This document shows, piece by piece, positions 22,767 through 34,800 of a DNA stretch of 64,000 nt. Positions within the stretch are counted from its first letter, which is position 1, and every line of letters begins with the position of its first letter. Both the position numbers and the translations under genes were made by a program. The stretch comes from Leptodontidium sp. MPI-SDFR-AT-0119. Lineage: Eukaryota > Ascomycota > Leotiomycetes > Helotiales > Leptodontidiaceae. Where the stretch lies: positions 620,001 through 684,000 of the forward strand of contig JAHLEZ010000003.1 of NCBI GenBank assembly GCA_020726505.1, read 5' to 3'. The notes below the pieces were generated by a model. It was not told the origin of the DNA. It saw nothing but the letters and a program-made list of their open reading frames with translations, and ran no database searches.

Positions 22767-25086
22767 TCACATTCCACAAGCAGGACCATGGACATGACCC
22801 TCCTCTCCACCATCAACCATTGCCTCTGGATCATCCCATTCCTCCCACCCATCCTCAAACAACTCCCCTAATAACTCGACCTTCCTTTCGTCCTCACAAT
22901 CCATCCGCATAACCCTCTCCCACTCTCTCATCTCCTCGTCCGTCAGCAAACAACCATCCAAACACTCCGTCAAGCCCTCAACACTCAATCCCTCTCCAAT
23001 CAGCACAATTTCTTGTCTCCTATCACCCCACTCGCCCTCAAAGTCCCTTTCGATCATCTTGTGGAGTTCTTTGCCTGCTTCACCCGGTGGAAGTGGCCAT
23101 TCATTCTTTGGTATAGTCGCGAACCATTGAAGGCTGGGCGAGAATGTTAACATGGCTCCTGCTTGGGACCAGTCGCCTGACTGGTTTGGTCGGGTGGCAA
23201 GCCAGACGAAGCCTTTTGAGCGGAGGAGACGGTTAAAGAGTGGGTGTGCTTTCTTGTTTGCTAGACGTTGTTCTAATGCGATGTCAGGGTATTGTGTAAG
23301 CTCTTTGGAACCGCCCGTGATGCTGGTGCCTGGTGAGGTTGTCGTGACTGTAGGGCTATTGGAAGTCGTTGGAGAGGCTGACACGGGTGAGTCTTGCTGA
23401 AAGGAGTCGAAGCCCTCATCCTCGTCAAAGGCGGAGCCAGATGCGGAACTAAGTTCGTGATCAGACTTTTCTTCGTCATCACCTTCTCCCTCTTCATCTT
23501 CATCTTCATCGTCGTCATCATCCCCCTCCTCCTCTTCATTCTGGGGCTCGAGAATAACAAATTTGTCATACACCAGCTCGAACAATCGTTTCGGTTCAAA
23601 CGGACGACGAGCGCGGTAAACAAAAGAGTTGATCCCGTACCTGTCATCCAGATTAGCACTTATTTCAACATCGATTACATTGGGGGGGAAACAATAGCCA
23701 AACTAGCAACGGTACCTCCAAGCAAATGAAGAAAATGCGCTTACTCTTCAGTCTCAGGCTTAGGTGCCAGCACCGTCTGACCATGATTATCAATCATACT
23801 CATATCATGGACGCTCTTAAGCCAACCGGACGATTTGATACTCGTCTCTTCGCTATAACGCCCTGTTGCGATGATCTCCTTGACGTCGAGTGGAACAGCA
23901 CCGAAGGGGTTCTGAGATTGTTTGGATACACGAAGGGAAGTCTCTAGGATCTTGCAGCCAGGATTCAGAGTCTTGATTAGGCCACGGATGCGAATCAGGA
24001 CTTTGTCATCAACCATGTCGATCTGTGGGGATGATCAGCTATGCCGGTCTTGAATTGAAAATGTTGCCCAAAACTTCGAGGACCTTAGGATGTTGGAGAT
24101 GGGGAGAAAATCCGTACCTTGTTGACAATAATAACATCAGCAAATTCAATCTGATCAATGATGAGATCAGTAACAGTACGCTCATCCTCCGGCGTCTCCA
24201 CCTCCGAAGCAAAGCGCTGATGAAGAAGTTCAATAGTCTCGAACTCCTCGAAGAAGCGAAACGCATCAACAACAGTCACAGTCGTATCAATCTTAGCGAT
24301 AGAGTTGAGACCTCCATTCTCAGCACTTTCAACACTGTCAGCCCCTACAATCCCGTCCAAGCTTTCAAATGTTAAGCGAATAAACAAAAAGAGAGACTTA
24401 CAGTTCCCCCAGCACAACCTTCTCCTCCTCACTCCAAGACGTCCCTCCTTCCCCATTGCCACCTCCGTGCTCATTCTCAGCCTCCACCATAGCCAGACTA
24501 AACTCCTTTGTAAAACTCTCCGCCACCTGCTGTGGTTCGCTAATCCCCGTACTCTCTATCAAAACATAGTCATACTGCCCATCTTTCGCAAGACGTGCGA
24601 GCTCAAGCACGAAGTCGCCGCGCAGAGTGCAACAGATGCATCCGTTCTGCATCGCGACGAGCTTTTGCTGGGAGGAAGGGTTGGGAGAGGCGGTTGAGGA
24701 GCGGACTAGGTTCGCGTCAACGTTTACGGCTGCCATGTCGTTGACGATCACGGCGATGCGGAGGCCGTGGTGGGGAGAGTTGAGGATGTATTGCAGGAGT
24801 GTTGTTTTGCCGGAGCCCTGGTATCTGAATTAGTGACGGTCAAGGAAGAAATTTGAATGCCGTGTTGGTGTGGGTATCGGTATGGAAGACTTACGAGAAA
24901 CCCGGAGAGAAGAGTGATAGGCAGTGTCTTGAAAGCAGTCACGCCCTCATTAGTGCTCGAGATGACCATCTCAGCAGTATCCTGCATCTTGCTATCCTTC
25001 TTGTTCTCTTTCTTGGCTTTCTTTGCAGCGGGCTGGATATCTTGTTGTTGCTGTTGACGCAAGTTTCTACTCCTTTTGGGGGGCAT
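22767..25086 (-). CDS. CobW/ZNG1-type GTP-dependent zinc metallochaperone
   Basis: A 667-residue G3E-family GTPase. Five exons: 24895-25086, 24402-24817, 24118-24361, 23745-24022 and 22767-23640, with all phases agreeing. P-loop [12 protein letters not shown] (residues 61-72) is split by intron 1. The metal motif CXCC is Cys124, Cys126, Cys127 (NGCICCTLR). Further G-domain pieces are [18 protein letters not shown] and IIVNKIDMV. The CobW C-terminal domain begins at [16 protein letters not shown] and is interrupted by a long Asp/Glu-rich insertion. A His/Cys tail (HVHGPACG) closes the protein. Eukaryotic relatives deliver zinc to methionine aminopeptidase; whether this one does is inference. 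The basic N-terminus ([12 protein letters not shown]) may be a nuclear signal. Confidence 0.87.
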
Positions 25087-25575
25087 TCAGTGTCGTCTGG
25101 CTTCTCAATCGAGAGCTGTAGATGAATGCTGTTGCCGTCAGAAAAGAAGGAATTTTTCTTCCAGGAAGTACACTTTCGGACGACTTATATAATGAATCGA
25201 GGTTAACAGTATCAAAATAACATCGGGTGGCTGATATATGCTAGCCCTCTGATAGGTGGGAAGACATGCTTGAGTGAGGACAACAACCACCTTGTTGTCT
25301 TCTCCTTCCCGGTTAGCAACTTTGACTGGCCACCTTGTCGGTTGCATGGCATCGGCACTGATGCATCATTTGCGAATTCAGAATCAAATCAGAGTTCAGG
25401 GGGTATAGATAATTTAGCTAACACTCTTTCACCGCTGATGTGGTGCGGTGACGACGGATCGAGATGTTCGGTGGCAGACTGGCAGCACCTTCAGAGCCCT
25501 TGTTTCAAAAGACACCACAGTTTTCCAGTCCAAGTTGAGTAAGGTAACAAGGTATCAATTCCGAGCTGTACATCA
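25087..25575. other. Intergenic, 490 bp
   Basis: Between two minus-strand genes: CobW-type promoter on the left and Drs1 3' end on the right. Nothing recognised. Confidence 0.45.
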
Positions 25576-28059
25576 CTATCTCTTCTTCCCAAACTTCCCA
25601 CCCCTAGCACCCACCTTCGAAGGCGGTTTCCCGCCCTGAACCTTCTTCTTCCCCTTCCCATCCTTCTTCACCGGCGCCAAAGCGCCCTTTCCATCCCTCT
25701 CCGCCCTCCCCTTCTTCCATACCTTGCCCTCAGTCCTCGCCTCCCTATCATCCAATTTCTTCTTATCCTTATTACTCAACTTCCCGGGCTTCTTCTTCAA
25801 GATGCTCTCCACGCCATTAAGTGCATCCCTGCCAACCTTCTTCGCAGATCTCTTATCCTGCTCACTCTCGAACCACGTACGCTTCGGTCGGCCTTTAATC
25901 TCATCCTCGTGCGTCATGATATTTTCCCCCTTACGGACTTGCATTTCCACCTGAGCGAGCTGCTTATCCTCCTTCTCCTCTTTCAAGATCTCGTCGATCT
26001 CGTCTTCAAAATCTTCGACTTTTTGGGCCCATTCGTCGGCTTCGGAAGCTTCGATCACTCGGCTGACGATCTTGGCCCCCTGGGCTCGGCCGCTCTTTAC
26101 GGCGGCTTTGACGACTTTGCGATCGGGCTCAGCGGCGAGTGTGCAGGCTCTACCTTGGCGACCAGCACGAGCTGTTCGTCCGACTCTGTGGAGGTAGATT
26201 TCGTGGGATTGGGGAGCTTCGTAGTTGATGACTGTGTCTACGCCTTTGATATCGAGACCTCTGGACGCCAAATCAGTGGCTAGCAGGAAAGAAGCTTTGC
26301 CATCTCTGAACGACTCTACACTCGTGATACGCTATGTTGATGTTAGTAAAAGCTTATAATAAATGCTTTTGGTACTCACCTGTTCTTGGCTCATGCTACC
26401 ATGCAACTCAGTAGCTTTCAGACCAGAAAGTCCAAAGATGACTCTCGCTCTGTGTGCCTCCTTCTTTTGACGGAAGAAAACAATAACCCGGTCGGTGTAG
26501 ACATTCGCACACAAGTAGAGCAAATATCCCATCCGCTTTGTCTCTCGTCCTGGACGCAGACGAATGAACTCTTGCACCAATGTGGTAACTGTCTGCTTCT
26601 GCGAATCGACCAATAATCTGACAGGTCTGTTGAGACCAACCCGAATCAGATTATCGACAGACGATGTCATAGTAGCAGAGAACAACATAGTCTGTCTCGA
26701 TTTCGGGATCGTAGTCAGAATCTCATTCAACTCATCCGCGAAACCAGCTTCCAGCATACGATCAGCCTCATCAAGAACCAGAATCTCAAGCGTGTCAACC
26801 GTGAAGCTAACTGAATTGCGCATATGGTCAATGAATCGACCAGGAGTGGCAATTATGACATCTGGGCGAAGTCTCAATTCTGCTTCTTGGACTTTGAGAC
26901 TGAGACCTCCGACTGCGAGACAGAACTTGATATCGGTGTGGCTTGCCAGCTTTGTAGCAACGGCATGACATTGGATGGCCAATTCACGAGTAGGCATCAG
27001 AATGGCGACTCTGCTAGTTGGGACCTTCTTGGGGCGGTACAATAGACGCTCAAGAACTGGGACGATAAATGCAGCTGTCTTTCCTGAACCAGTCACAGCT
27101 CCACCGACCACATCTTTTCCTAGCAAAGCAACAGGTATAGTCTTGGCTTGAATTGGAGTTGGCGCAGAGAAACCAACTGCTGCCAGACCGCGAAGAATTG
27201 GTCTGGATAAGGACATGCCTTGGAATGAAGAGTAGGTGGCAGCTTTCGCACCCTTGGCTGGCTTCTCTTCTGGCGCAAAGAATGCTTCTCGTCGAGCTGC
27301 TTCTTCTGGATCGTCGTCCTTCTCTCCTTCATCAGATGAACCATCTGACTCCATATCATCTGGGTGAGGAGCCGGGCTGGCAACAGAGTCTGCATCTGAA
27401 TTATCCTCATCATCTTGATCATCATCATCAGCGGATCCATCTGCTTCCTCTTCTTCCTTCTCGTCTCCAGATTCTTCCTCGTCAGAGCCAACACCCATAC
27501 CAAAGCCATCCTCGGCCATAAATTCATCTTGCGCATCACTATCGAGCTCCAGCGCCTCTGCAGAGTCTTCCTCAGCATCACTTGCATCAACCTCGCCCTC
27601 GACCTCAACATCCTCAATTATCTTGCCCTCAACCCTCTTCTCCCTCCTCCTGGCAATAATCTCATCAATATCAACAGCCTTCTTATCACCCCCTTTCCCA
27701 TTCAAACCCAATCCCTTCCTCGCACTCTCGAATCCCCAACCCTCAAACTCCTCCATAGCACCCTCCTTCCCATCCTCCAACTGGAACTCAAAATCCGAAT
27801 CCATAGCCCCATCGTCCTCATCCTTGGCTCCCCAAACTCCCTGATCATCTTTATCCTCTGCATCATCATTGTCTTTCGCCTTGGCTTTCCTCGCTTTCTT
27901 GGATTTCTTCGACGGTGCAGTAGCTTCGAGCTTACGCTTCTTAGAGGATGGTGGTGGGGACGCAGGAACTTCTTCTTCCTCCTCTACGAGATTGTCTTCG
28001 TTGTCTGAGAGAGTCAGGATGAAATCCTCCTCGGCTTTTATTTTATTTGGGGGCTCCAT
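25576..28059 (-). CDS. DRS1: DEAD-box RNA helicase Drs1 (DDX27-like), 60S ribosome biogenesis
   Basis: Nucleolar ATP-dependent helicase needed for 27S/25S rRNA processing. It has 811 residues in two exons (26380-28059, 25576-26331) with one 48-nt phase-0 intron. An acidic N-terminus ([13 protein letters not shown], then runs of Glu/Asp) is typical of Drs1. Core motifs in order: Q-motif [10 protein letters not shown]; Walker [12 protein letters not shown] near residue 320; [23 protein letters not shown] in VLDEADRML near 430; LFSATM; then after the intron [23 protein letters not shown] and [11 protein letters not shown]. The C-terminus is basic and lysine-rich. I chose ATG 28059 because it sits in a near-perfect CACCATGG context; an in-frame ATG at 28149 would add 30 residues with no conserved look. 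Confidence 0.94.
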
Positions 28060-28772
28060 GGTGTTTGAAATTGCGATTGCTGCTGCTGGATGTCGAGGAA
28101 GATTCTCTATCCACCTGTAGACTTTGGGAACTTTTTTGGCGGTGAGCATGGCATATTCGCTTGATTAGGATTAGACTGTTTTTGGAGTGGGGTGGGGTGG
28201 GTGGACAGGATTCCATAACCGATCCTTTTGGAAGAAAAGTCTCCTTCTTTACACGTCAACTACCTAGGTACACAAGCTCGAATCAATTATGAATTGTTCA
28301 GATTTCACCAGAAGCTACGGTGGGAGCTCATTAGTTGAACCTGAAATACTTTACGGCTCAACAAAATTGAAACGGCATCAGCGTGCGGATACCGTGTTCG
28401 TCATTTTTAGCACCGCAGCCGGGAGAGTAAACAGCAACAGCTTAGCGAGAATAACTTGAAGGTATTGAACATTGGACATATTTAGGTATGTCCCCAGGTG
28501 CTGTCTCATTTCATTCCTGGCTGTTCAGAGTTGGAATACAAAGGCCGAAACCATGCCTCATACAACATCCTAAAAGGCTGCTAATCGGTCACAAACTGTA
28601 CTGACGCCTACAGAGTATACCGCCAGTCAAAAGTCATGTTGTTTTCCCTTCCTTTTTCGAAGGGGGAAAAGCATTCGAGTATTAAAGTTTAAACCGAAAA
28701 GAACCATAGAAACAGATCAACAAGTCTCGAGTCACAAAGCAGCCACACCCAACATGAACATTCCCAACTTCT
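28060..28772. other. Intergenic, 710 bp
   Basis: Drs1 promoter next to the GH16 3' end. A short CCTACCTAGGTAC-like patch occurs near 28260. No gene recognised. Confidence 0.45.
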
Positions 28773-29702
28773 CTACAACGAATTCCAAACACCCACGTAA
28801 TCGATCTCCATTCCGGAGGAAGGACCCCCAATAGTCGCGTTATTCGTTTGGCCCGGCCAGTACCCACCAGTCGCAACATTCAACAGCAAGAAATGCTCCT
28901 CGTGAGCGACCTTGACCCAAGTCGGTTCATCACCAACCGTCTCCCCCTTGAGCGTAAAGATCTTCTTCCCATCCAAATACCAATTGAGCGTCTCATCCAA
29001 CCAGGACCCTGAAGACATGCTGCGATCAACCATGAAGCCAATGGTATGGAAAACTCCTCTCTCGAAATCCACGCCTCCGCTTCCTAGGCCGTTATACTCA
29101 TTACAAGGACCGCCCGGCGCGTAGCCACAGTGAAGCGTAGAGTACATAGTCGAACCACCACTGATGACCTCCAGGAAATCCCACTCACTAGCAAGAGGCC
29201 AGTTAGTGTAGTTCCCTCTGAAGGAACTCCCGAGGGCCCAGAACGCAGGCCAGATGCCCTGCTGTTTTTCCGCCGGGGTGTCAGGCAATTTGATCCTCGC
29301 CTCGATGAAGAGTTTCCCTCCCTCGGCGGCGACGAAATCGGTCCGTTGAGTCTCGAGCCGAGCGGATGTCCATTGGCCCTTCTTGCTGAGTTGCGGGACG
29401 ATGGCGAGGGATTGTTGTTTGGTGATGTGGACGTTGGATGTCGATGACGTGTAGATTTCTTCCTCGTTGTTTCCCCAGCGCTCGGCGCCCCCGGGGTAGG
29501 AGGTCCCGAGGTCGAAGAGCCAGTTTGAAGATGAGGGGAGGGTGCCGGGAATGCCGTTGAATGTGTCGATGAATGTCTGTACGAATCCGGGTTTGACGAG
29601 CGCTTTAAGCTCGGCTGCGTTCAGGAGCGGTTCTGAACGTGTGGGGATCGTGCTCGCCCATGTGGTTCCAACGACCATGAGAGATGAAATGAGGGACTTC
29701 AT
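28773..29702 (-). CDS. Secreted glycoside hydrolase family 16 protein
   Basis: An intronless 309-residue secreted protein. A signal peptide covers about residues 1-17 (MKSLISSLMVVGTTWAS). The fold is the GH16 beta-jellyroll: ERWGNNEEEIYT, GKLFIEARIKLP and WPAFWALG, then the catalytic block ASEWDFLEVI with Glu173 as nucleophile, Asp175 assisting and Glu178 as acid/base. The usual second position in the motif is Ile, Leu or Val; here it is Trp. HTIGFMVDR and the C-terminal GGYWPGQ fit the family. Substrates of GH16 include beta-1,3(4)-glucans, so plant or fungal wall glucan is likely but not specified by sequence. Confidence 0.88.
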   Translation of the reverse strand: MKSLISSLMVVGTTWASTIPTRSEPLLNAAELKALVKPGFVQTFIDTFNGIPGTLPSSSNWLFDLGTSYPGGAERWGNNEEEIYTSSTSNVHITKQQSLAIVPQLSKKGQWTSARLETQRTDFVAAEGGKLFIEARIKLPDTPAEKQQGIWPAFWALGSSFRGNYTNWPLASEWDFLEVISGGSTMYSTLHCGYAPGGPCNEYNGLGSGGVDFERGVFHTIGFMVDRSMSSGSWLDETLNWYLDGKKIFTLKGETVGDEPTWVKVAHEEHFLLLNVATGGYWPGQTNNATIGGPSSGMEIDYVGVWNSL

Positions 29703-30136
29703 GGTGACGGGAGCTGTAATGACTGACTAAAAGAAAGACAACAAAAATATATCTGCAAATGAGTGTGGTGACAACTTCGGATTGGAAGCTGGTGAAAAGG
29801 AAGGTATGAGTGGCACGAAGGACTGTACTATATGTAGGTGGTAGTACTAGAAACGATAGGCGGCCCAAAGAAATTACCAGTATGCGTGGAATAACTTTGA
29901 CTTTCGGACTCGGGGTTTTGAGATGCCAATTGCTCTTCAATCAAGGAACATCGGCAATGATTCAACCCCTACCTAAATTTACATGGACAGGTGCCGTTCC
30001 AATTGCAAGGAAAAAGCGAATTAGACTTTCTGGCAGTTCGAATCGCACGGTGGGAGGAGTGAATACCGGACGAACCTCACCCCTTATTACTAACGCATCC
30101 TTGTACAGAACATCGCATATTCTTTAAATTATTAAG

Positions 30137-30583
30137 GCCACAGCCAAATCGCCATACGCTAAAAATCTATCAACTTGGCGAGTGTCATCTATCAACCTTG
30201 CCGTGCCATACTAATTTGTACTGCGTGGCAAAGGCTGTAGCGAAACACTTTAATGTACCACCACCACCACCACGACTATCACTATTATGGCTTCTATTCC
30301 TCGTCCTTATGGCCCTGCACCCCCTAATCGTCAGCTCGCCTCCGGTGGGCTTCCTACATCCTTTCAGTCTTAGCGATAGCGATAACAGGAAGCCCACCGG
30401 ACGGCGAGCTGACGATTAATTGGTGGAGTTGAGGTGTATACTCAAGATGCTGAGTTTGATGATTTTGATGAGTTGGCATAAATACCAGTTATGCACTGTA
30501 CATAGTTATTCATACAAATGTTGGTGGTGATAAATGCACCCTTCATTTCTGGCTCGCTTACTTAGCGTATGGCGGTTTAGCCC
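30137..30583. mobile_element. Candidate non-autonomous DNA transposon (MITE-like or deletion derivative)
   Basis: The two ends are imperfect inverted repeats of about 21 bp sharing a perfect 13-bp core, CGCCATACGCTAA, read inward from about 30149 and on the opposite strand from about 30574. The 447-bp interior has a 31-bp hairpin (30325-30418) and two short coding-like scraps: an ATG frame starting MASIPRPYGPAPPN at about 30287, and a frame ending DAEFDDFDELA before a stop near 30481. These look like the two ends of a transposase gene whose middle is lost. No clear target-site duplication was found. Class unknown. Confidence 0.45.
30325..30418. repeat. 31-bp inverted repeat forming a strong hairpin
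   Basis: The left arm (30325-30355) begins TAATCGTCAGCTCGCC. The right arm (30387-30418) is its reverse complement with one extra base. The loop is 31 nt. The stem is 31 of 32 positions, far more than expected by chance, and lies inside the candidate element. Confidence 0.85.
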
Positions 30584-31883
30584 GGAACCAGTTACATCAT
30601 CTCATCCGAAACACGTTTCTCAGAGCAAGTAGTTACTAGACACTGATCGGCAAGCCCGAGAGAGTTTACAGGCTAAAAAAAAACAATGCACAAGGGCTGG
30701 TAATTTCCCCCTTTCTGCCAAGGTTACCGTAGTCTGGTACTTGATTGGTAAAAGGATTACTGAACGTCTGAATAACCTTAATTCCCCCAGGATATTGTGA
30801 CCCATCGTAGCAAACATCTGCGCTTCCAAACTTCCAAACTCTCAAACTTTCGAATTCTCGAAGCCTAAAAAGTCGCCAAGACATCCTTCATCCACTGAAC
30901 CGGTGGGAGAGCCAAACCTTGGATTTACCTTAGGTAGTGATCATCAGATTCAGGAGAAATAAACTTTTTCGCTACCCATTTTTGCAAAGCTAAAACACGT
31001 GGTCTTTAATTATCAGTGCCTGCCCCCGCGCCCCTGAATAGAATTCAATTGAACTCAGTCGAATCTGCCTCCGTAGAGCGGGAATTTTAACAGGCCAAAC
31101 ACCGTCTGTATTGGAGGGAAGAGATATTCTCCTTAAGGTTTCCTTCTTCCTCAATACTATTGCTCTGAGCTTGAAGAGAGTTCCATGGCCCTTCCTGTAC
31201 TCACGACGAGATTGCTTTACAAGAAATAAGAATTACTACCAGCTTGCCACAAGTATCCCGAGCATCTGTGCTATCCATCCCACTTGGAATGGACAATAAT
31301 CTGGTATTTTTTCTTGATTTTCTCCCACTTAGAGTGGTATACCCAAGGGGTTCGTCTTCATGCTAGATATACTTCACAGAGTCATATTGCAAGGGGTTTT
31401 CTTTTCGGTTCCATTTCATTGCAGCTACGGAACAACTCGAGCTGCCTCAAGTAACAAGGAAGAAGCGCCTTTTGAATAGAAGAAGCGTGAAGAGAAGAGC
31501 ACGCGCATTTTAGAAAGCAAATTTATCCGTCGATGAGACCGTCCTCCACCAATCAATGGAGCGACCGCAATAAAGCAGGCCCAAGCCGTTGACAAGCCCC
31601 CTTCCGTCATGTAATTGTGAAAAGTGCGTGGAAATAATGTACAAAAGAAGTGAGGTATTTGAAGATCTCCAACGCGAGAACCAATGAAGATTCTGTTCAG
31701 ATTGCCCAACTGCGAATGCAAAGGTGGGTGTCATGAAAGAGGCGTGGATGTGATCAAGATGTGCATGCCGTTCAAATCGTGGTTCTCCATGAATGTCTTC
31801 TACCAGTAGTGCAGCGAGACATTAGAAGCGGATCGCAATGCCTCTAGAACCAACCCCAATGACCACGAACCGCTTGGGATTGA

Positions 31884-34800
31884 TTACATGTATGGATCAA
31901 ATTCACCTGCCTGTCGGGCTTCGTAACGGAACATAGCCAAGTCAAGGAAATGAGCTGTACGCCCCTTGGTAGAGCTCCTAGCAACTGACTTCAGGCGCTG
32001 CGAACGGTCGACACCACCCTCCTTGGAGTTGTTCTCCTTGAAGAGGAACTTGAGAAGGAATTTAGTCAACCAATCGATGTTAGGATCATGCTGCTGCTCA
32101 ACGGGGATCTGGAAAAGGAGCTGATGGAACAATCCGGCACCCTCAGTTTCGTAGAGCTTCTCGTGTGAAGGGTTGATCCAAGCGGCTGCGTTCTTGTAGG
32201 CGTAACCAGGATTGAGGCAGTGAATGAGACGATCAAGAAGGTTGCGACCAACGCCCTTTCGAGTGTGTTCATTGTGAACGTACAGCTGGAGGGTGACAGT
32301 AGCACGAGAGCGACCCTTCCAGTTTCCAGCGAACCCGTAGTTGAAGCGCTCAGGAAAACAGAATCCGATGACTGATTCCACGGCTGGCATGATGATCTTC
32401 TTTGCTGGGCTGGGACGACCTTGAGCATCGGCAGAGGTTGGCTGGCGGCCCTTGATAGCAACGAGAAACGGAAGATTGTCCTCCTTTGCTTGCTTGATAA
32501 GCCACTTGCCGTCCTCGATACCAATAGGCACCTGGTCTTCTGGGATGGTGGTGTTAGAGATGTACCAGTTATAGATGGCAACAACATCAGTGGCATCTTT
32601 CTCCTCGGCAGGGCGCATGTACATGTCGATTGCGGGAGAGAATGTGTTTGGCTCTGGCTCTTGAGAAGCAATCTCGCGAAAGCGCATGTTGCTAGCCTTG
32701 ATAGCTCGCTTCTCTTGCTTTTGCTTCTTCTCAACTGCAACCATGTAGTTGTTAGCCTCAATGTTGGCAGTCTGCCAGAGTCTCTTGAGCTCTTGATCCT
32801 GGGTATTCTCTGCGGTATCTGTCGAGAGTTAATAAATGCACTGCAATGCTGTCAACATTGCTGGTTACATACCTGGAATAGTCGGTGGGCCATGATCAAC
32901 TGGATCAACAAAGAAGACATTATTGATGGCGTAAACACCGCTGGTGAACTTGTCGGATTGGATGTTGACCGAGTGAAGACCACCCGGAAGAGTTTGTTGC
33001 CACTCCTTGATGTAAGCAGGAATGAAACTGTCATCAAAGCTGGTTCGCTCAGTCTCCCAATTGACAGGAGCAGGAGCCCAGGCGCCATCCCAATCAGTAA
33101 GTTGATTTGCAGAGTCATTTCCTTGAGTGTGGCGAGGGTCTTGAGCACAATCACTCGAGACTCCACCGAGACCTGTGCTGCTAATACGACCATCGGAGCG
33201 ATGGATCTCATCAACAGTCTTGAATCCAGTTTGTAAAGCCAGGGCTGTTTGTGTCAACGGGGGAGCGTTCGAAGCACTCTCAGGTTGGACAGTGTTAATA
33301 TCAAAAGACATCTGGGCGGCAACGGATTGCATGCTGGGCATGCCTTGCCATTCATTTGCCTTGACCTGGGTGGGGTTTGAGAGAGTGAAATGGTTCTTTG
33401 GACCGGCACTGTTGAGACTAGATGCAGGGTTTTCGACCTTCACAACAACTTGTGTTGGCTTCAAATTCTCGGCCTTCACTGCTAGAGCGTTCTGAATACT
33501 CGACTTGGTATTCTGCCCCAGCTTTTGAACGCCGCTGAAAGTCGGCTTCTGGTGAGGAAGTTGGAACTTTGGAGCAACAACCGGAGCAGCCTGGGCCTTA
33601 GCTGCGCGAACGTTGGCAGAACCATAGACTGTGTTGCTTTGAGCAGTTGTAGCCAAAGGAGCAGTTACGCCACTCTTGATGTAGGTCTCGAAGTTTGCGA
33701 CAGTGTCATCGTTCAGCTTCCATCTAGGATTATCGAAGGCGGTGGTGGGTCGTTGCCAGCCATTGTTAGGAGAGGTTCGCTTGGGTGACCTAGAAGCCTT
33801 GCGAGGATTGCCGTAGTTCTTGGGGGGAGCCTTGGTTTGGATATGCTTGAGGAATGCGTCGGTGTCATTGAGGTTGCACAGAGACCCTTGAGACTTGTTC
33901 GAGTTGACAGATTCCTTTGACGGTGAGACTCGGGCGGCTTGAACTGGCTTGGGTGGCTCTTCGGATTTGATGGTGACCTTTTCAGCGGCCTTCTCAGCAT
34001 TCTCAACCTTCTTCGCAGCGTTCTTTTGACCAAGCCACTTCACGAAAGCGTCCTGATCTGGGTCCATTGGATGGGCAGATGGGTAGGAAGAAGGGGCCAT
34101 GGTTGTTCCAACGGCGTTGTAAAATGGCGTAGTGTTGTGAACTTGTGTAGTTGCAGCCGTGGATGGTGGAGATAGCTTGGCAGAAGAAACACCTCGGAGG
34201 TGGGGTGGGACCGTCTGGTGAATCACCTGGGTTGGTGGAGAGACCTGAGACTGATGAGAAACGCCACGAAGGTGAGGTGGTGTAATCTGAGTTGGAGGAG
34301 TTGAGGACTCAGCTCGTCGAAGGTGAGGGAGAGTGTATGTTGGAGGTGGTTGAACTGGAGCCAACTGTGTTGGGGGAGAATGACGTGCAGGCTTGATACC
34401 ACGAAGGTGTGGAGGAGTGTATTCTGCAGTAGATGATTGAACTGGCTGAGATGGAGAAGCAACGACACCCTGGAGATGAGGTGGAGCCAATTGAGTTGGA
34501 GGAGAAGCTGCTGGCCCTTGTGATGAAGTAGGTGAGAGAGGCGAAGGACGCGAAGTCTCAATACCACGGAGGTGTGGAGGAGTGAACTCTGCAGCGGGCC
34601 GATCTGGCTGGACTGACTGAGGTTGAGCAACAACGACACCTTGGAGATGAGGATTGGTAGACTCAGTTGGAGAAGCAACCGCCGACTGCTGCGGTGATGA
34701 AGCCGAGGCAGGAGAAGGACGCGCAGACTTGATACCACGAAGGTGTGGAGGGGTGTATTGTGCAGATGTTTGGGTTGGCTGGGCTTGGGTAGAAGCAACG

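Larger units (their letters stand above)
29703..31883. other. Intergenic, 2.2 kb, contains a transposon-like element
   Basis: The GH16 promoter lies at the left end and the 3' end of the GNAT gene at the right. A candidate non-autonomous DNA element occupies about 30137-30583. The remainder holds only short frames. Confidence 0.5.

Noticed and set aside
27120..27617. Open frames of 120-200 codons on both strands over the Drs1 acidic region
   Set aside because: Shadows of the Glu/Asp-rich coding sequence; the Drs1 frame has clear conservation.
30025..30060. TTCGAATC, resembling a tRNA T-loop
   Set aside because: The bases on either side do not pair as a T stem, and no anticodon or acceptor arm fits upstream.
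32421..33236. A 271-codon plus-strand open frame
   Set aside because: Lies antisense over two GNAT-gene exons and crosses its intron, with no recognisable domain.
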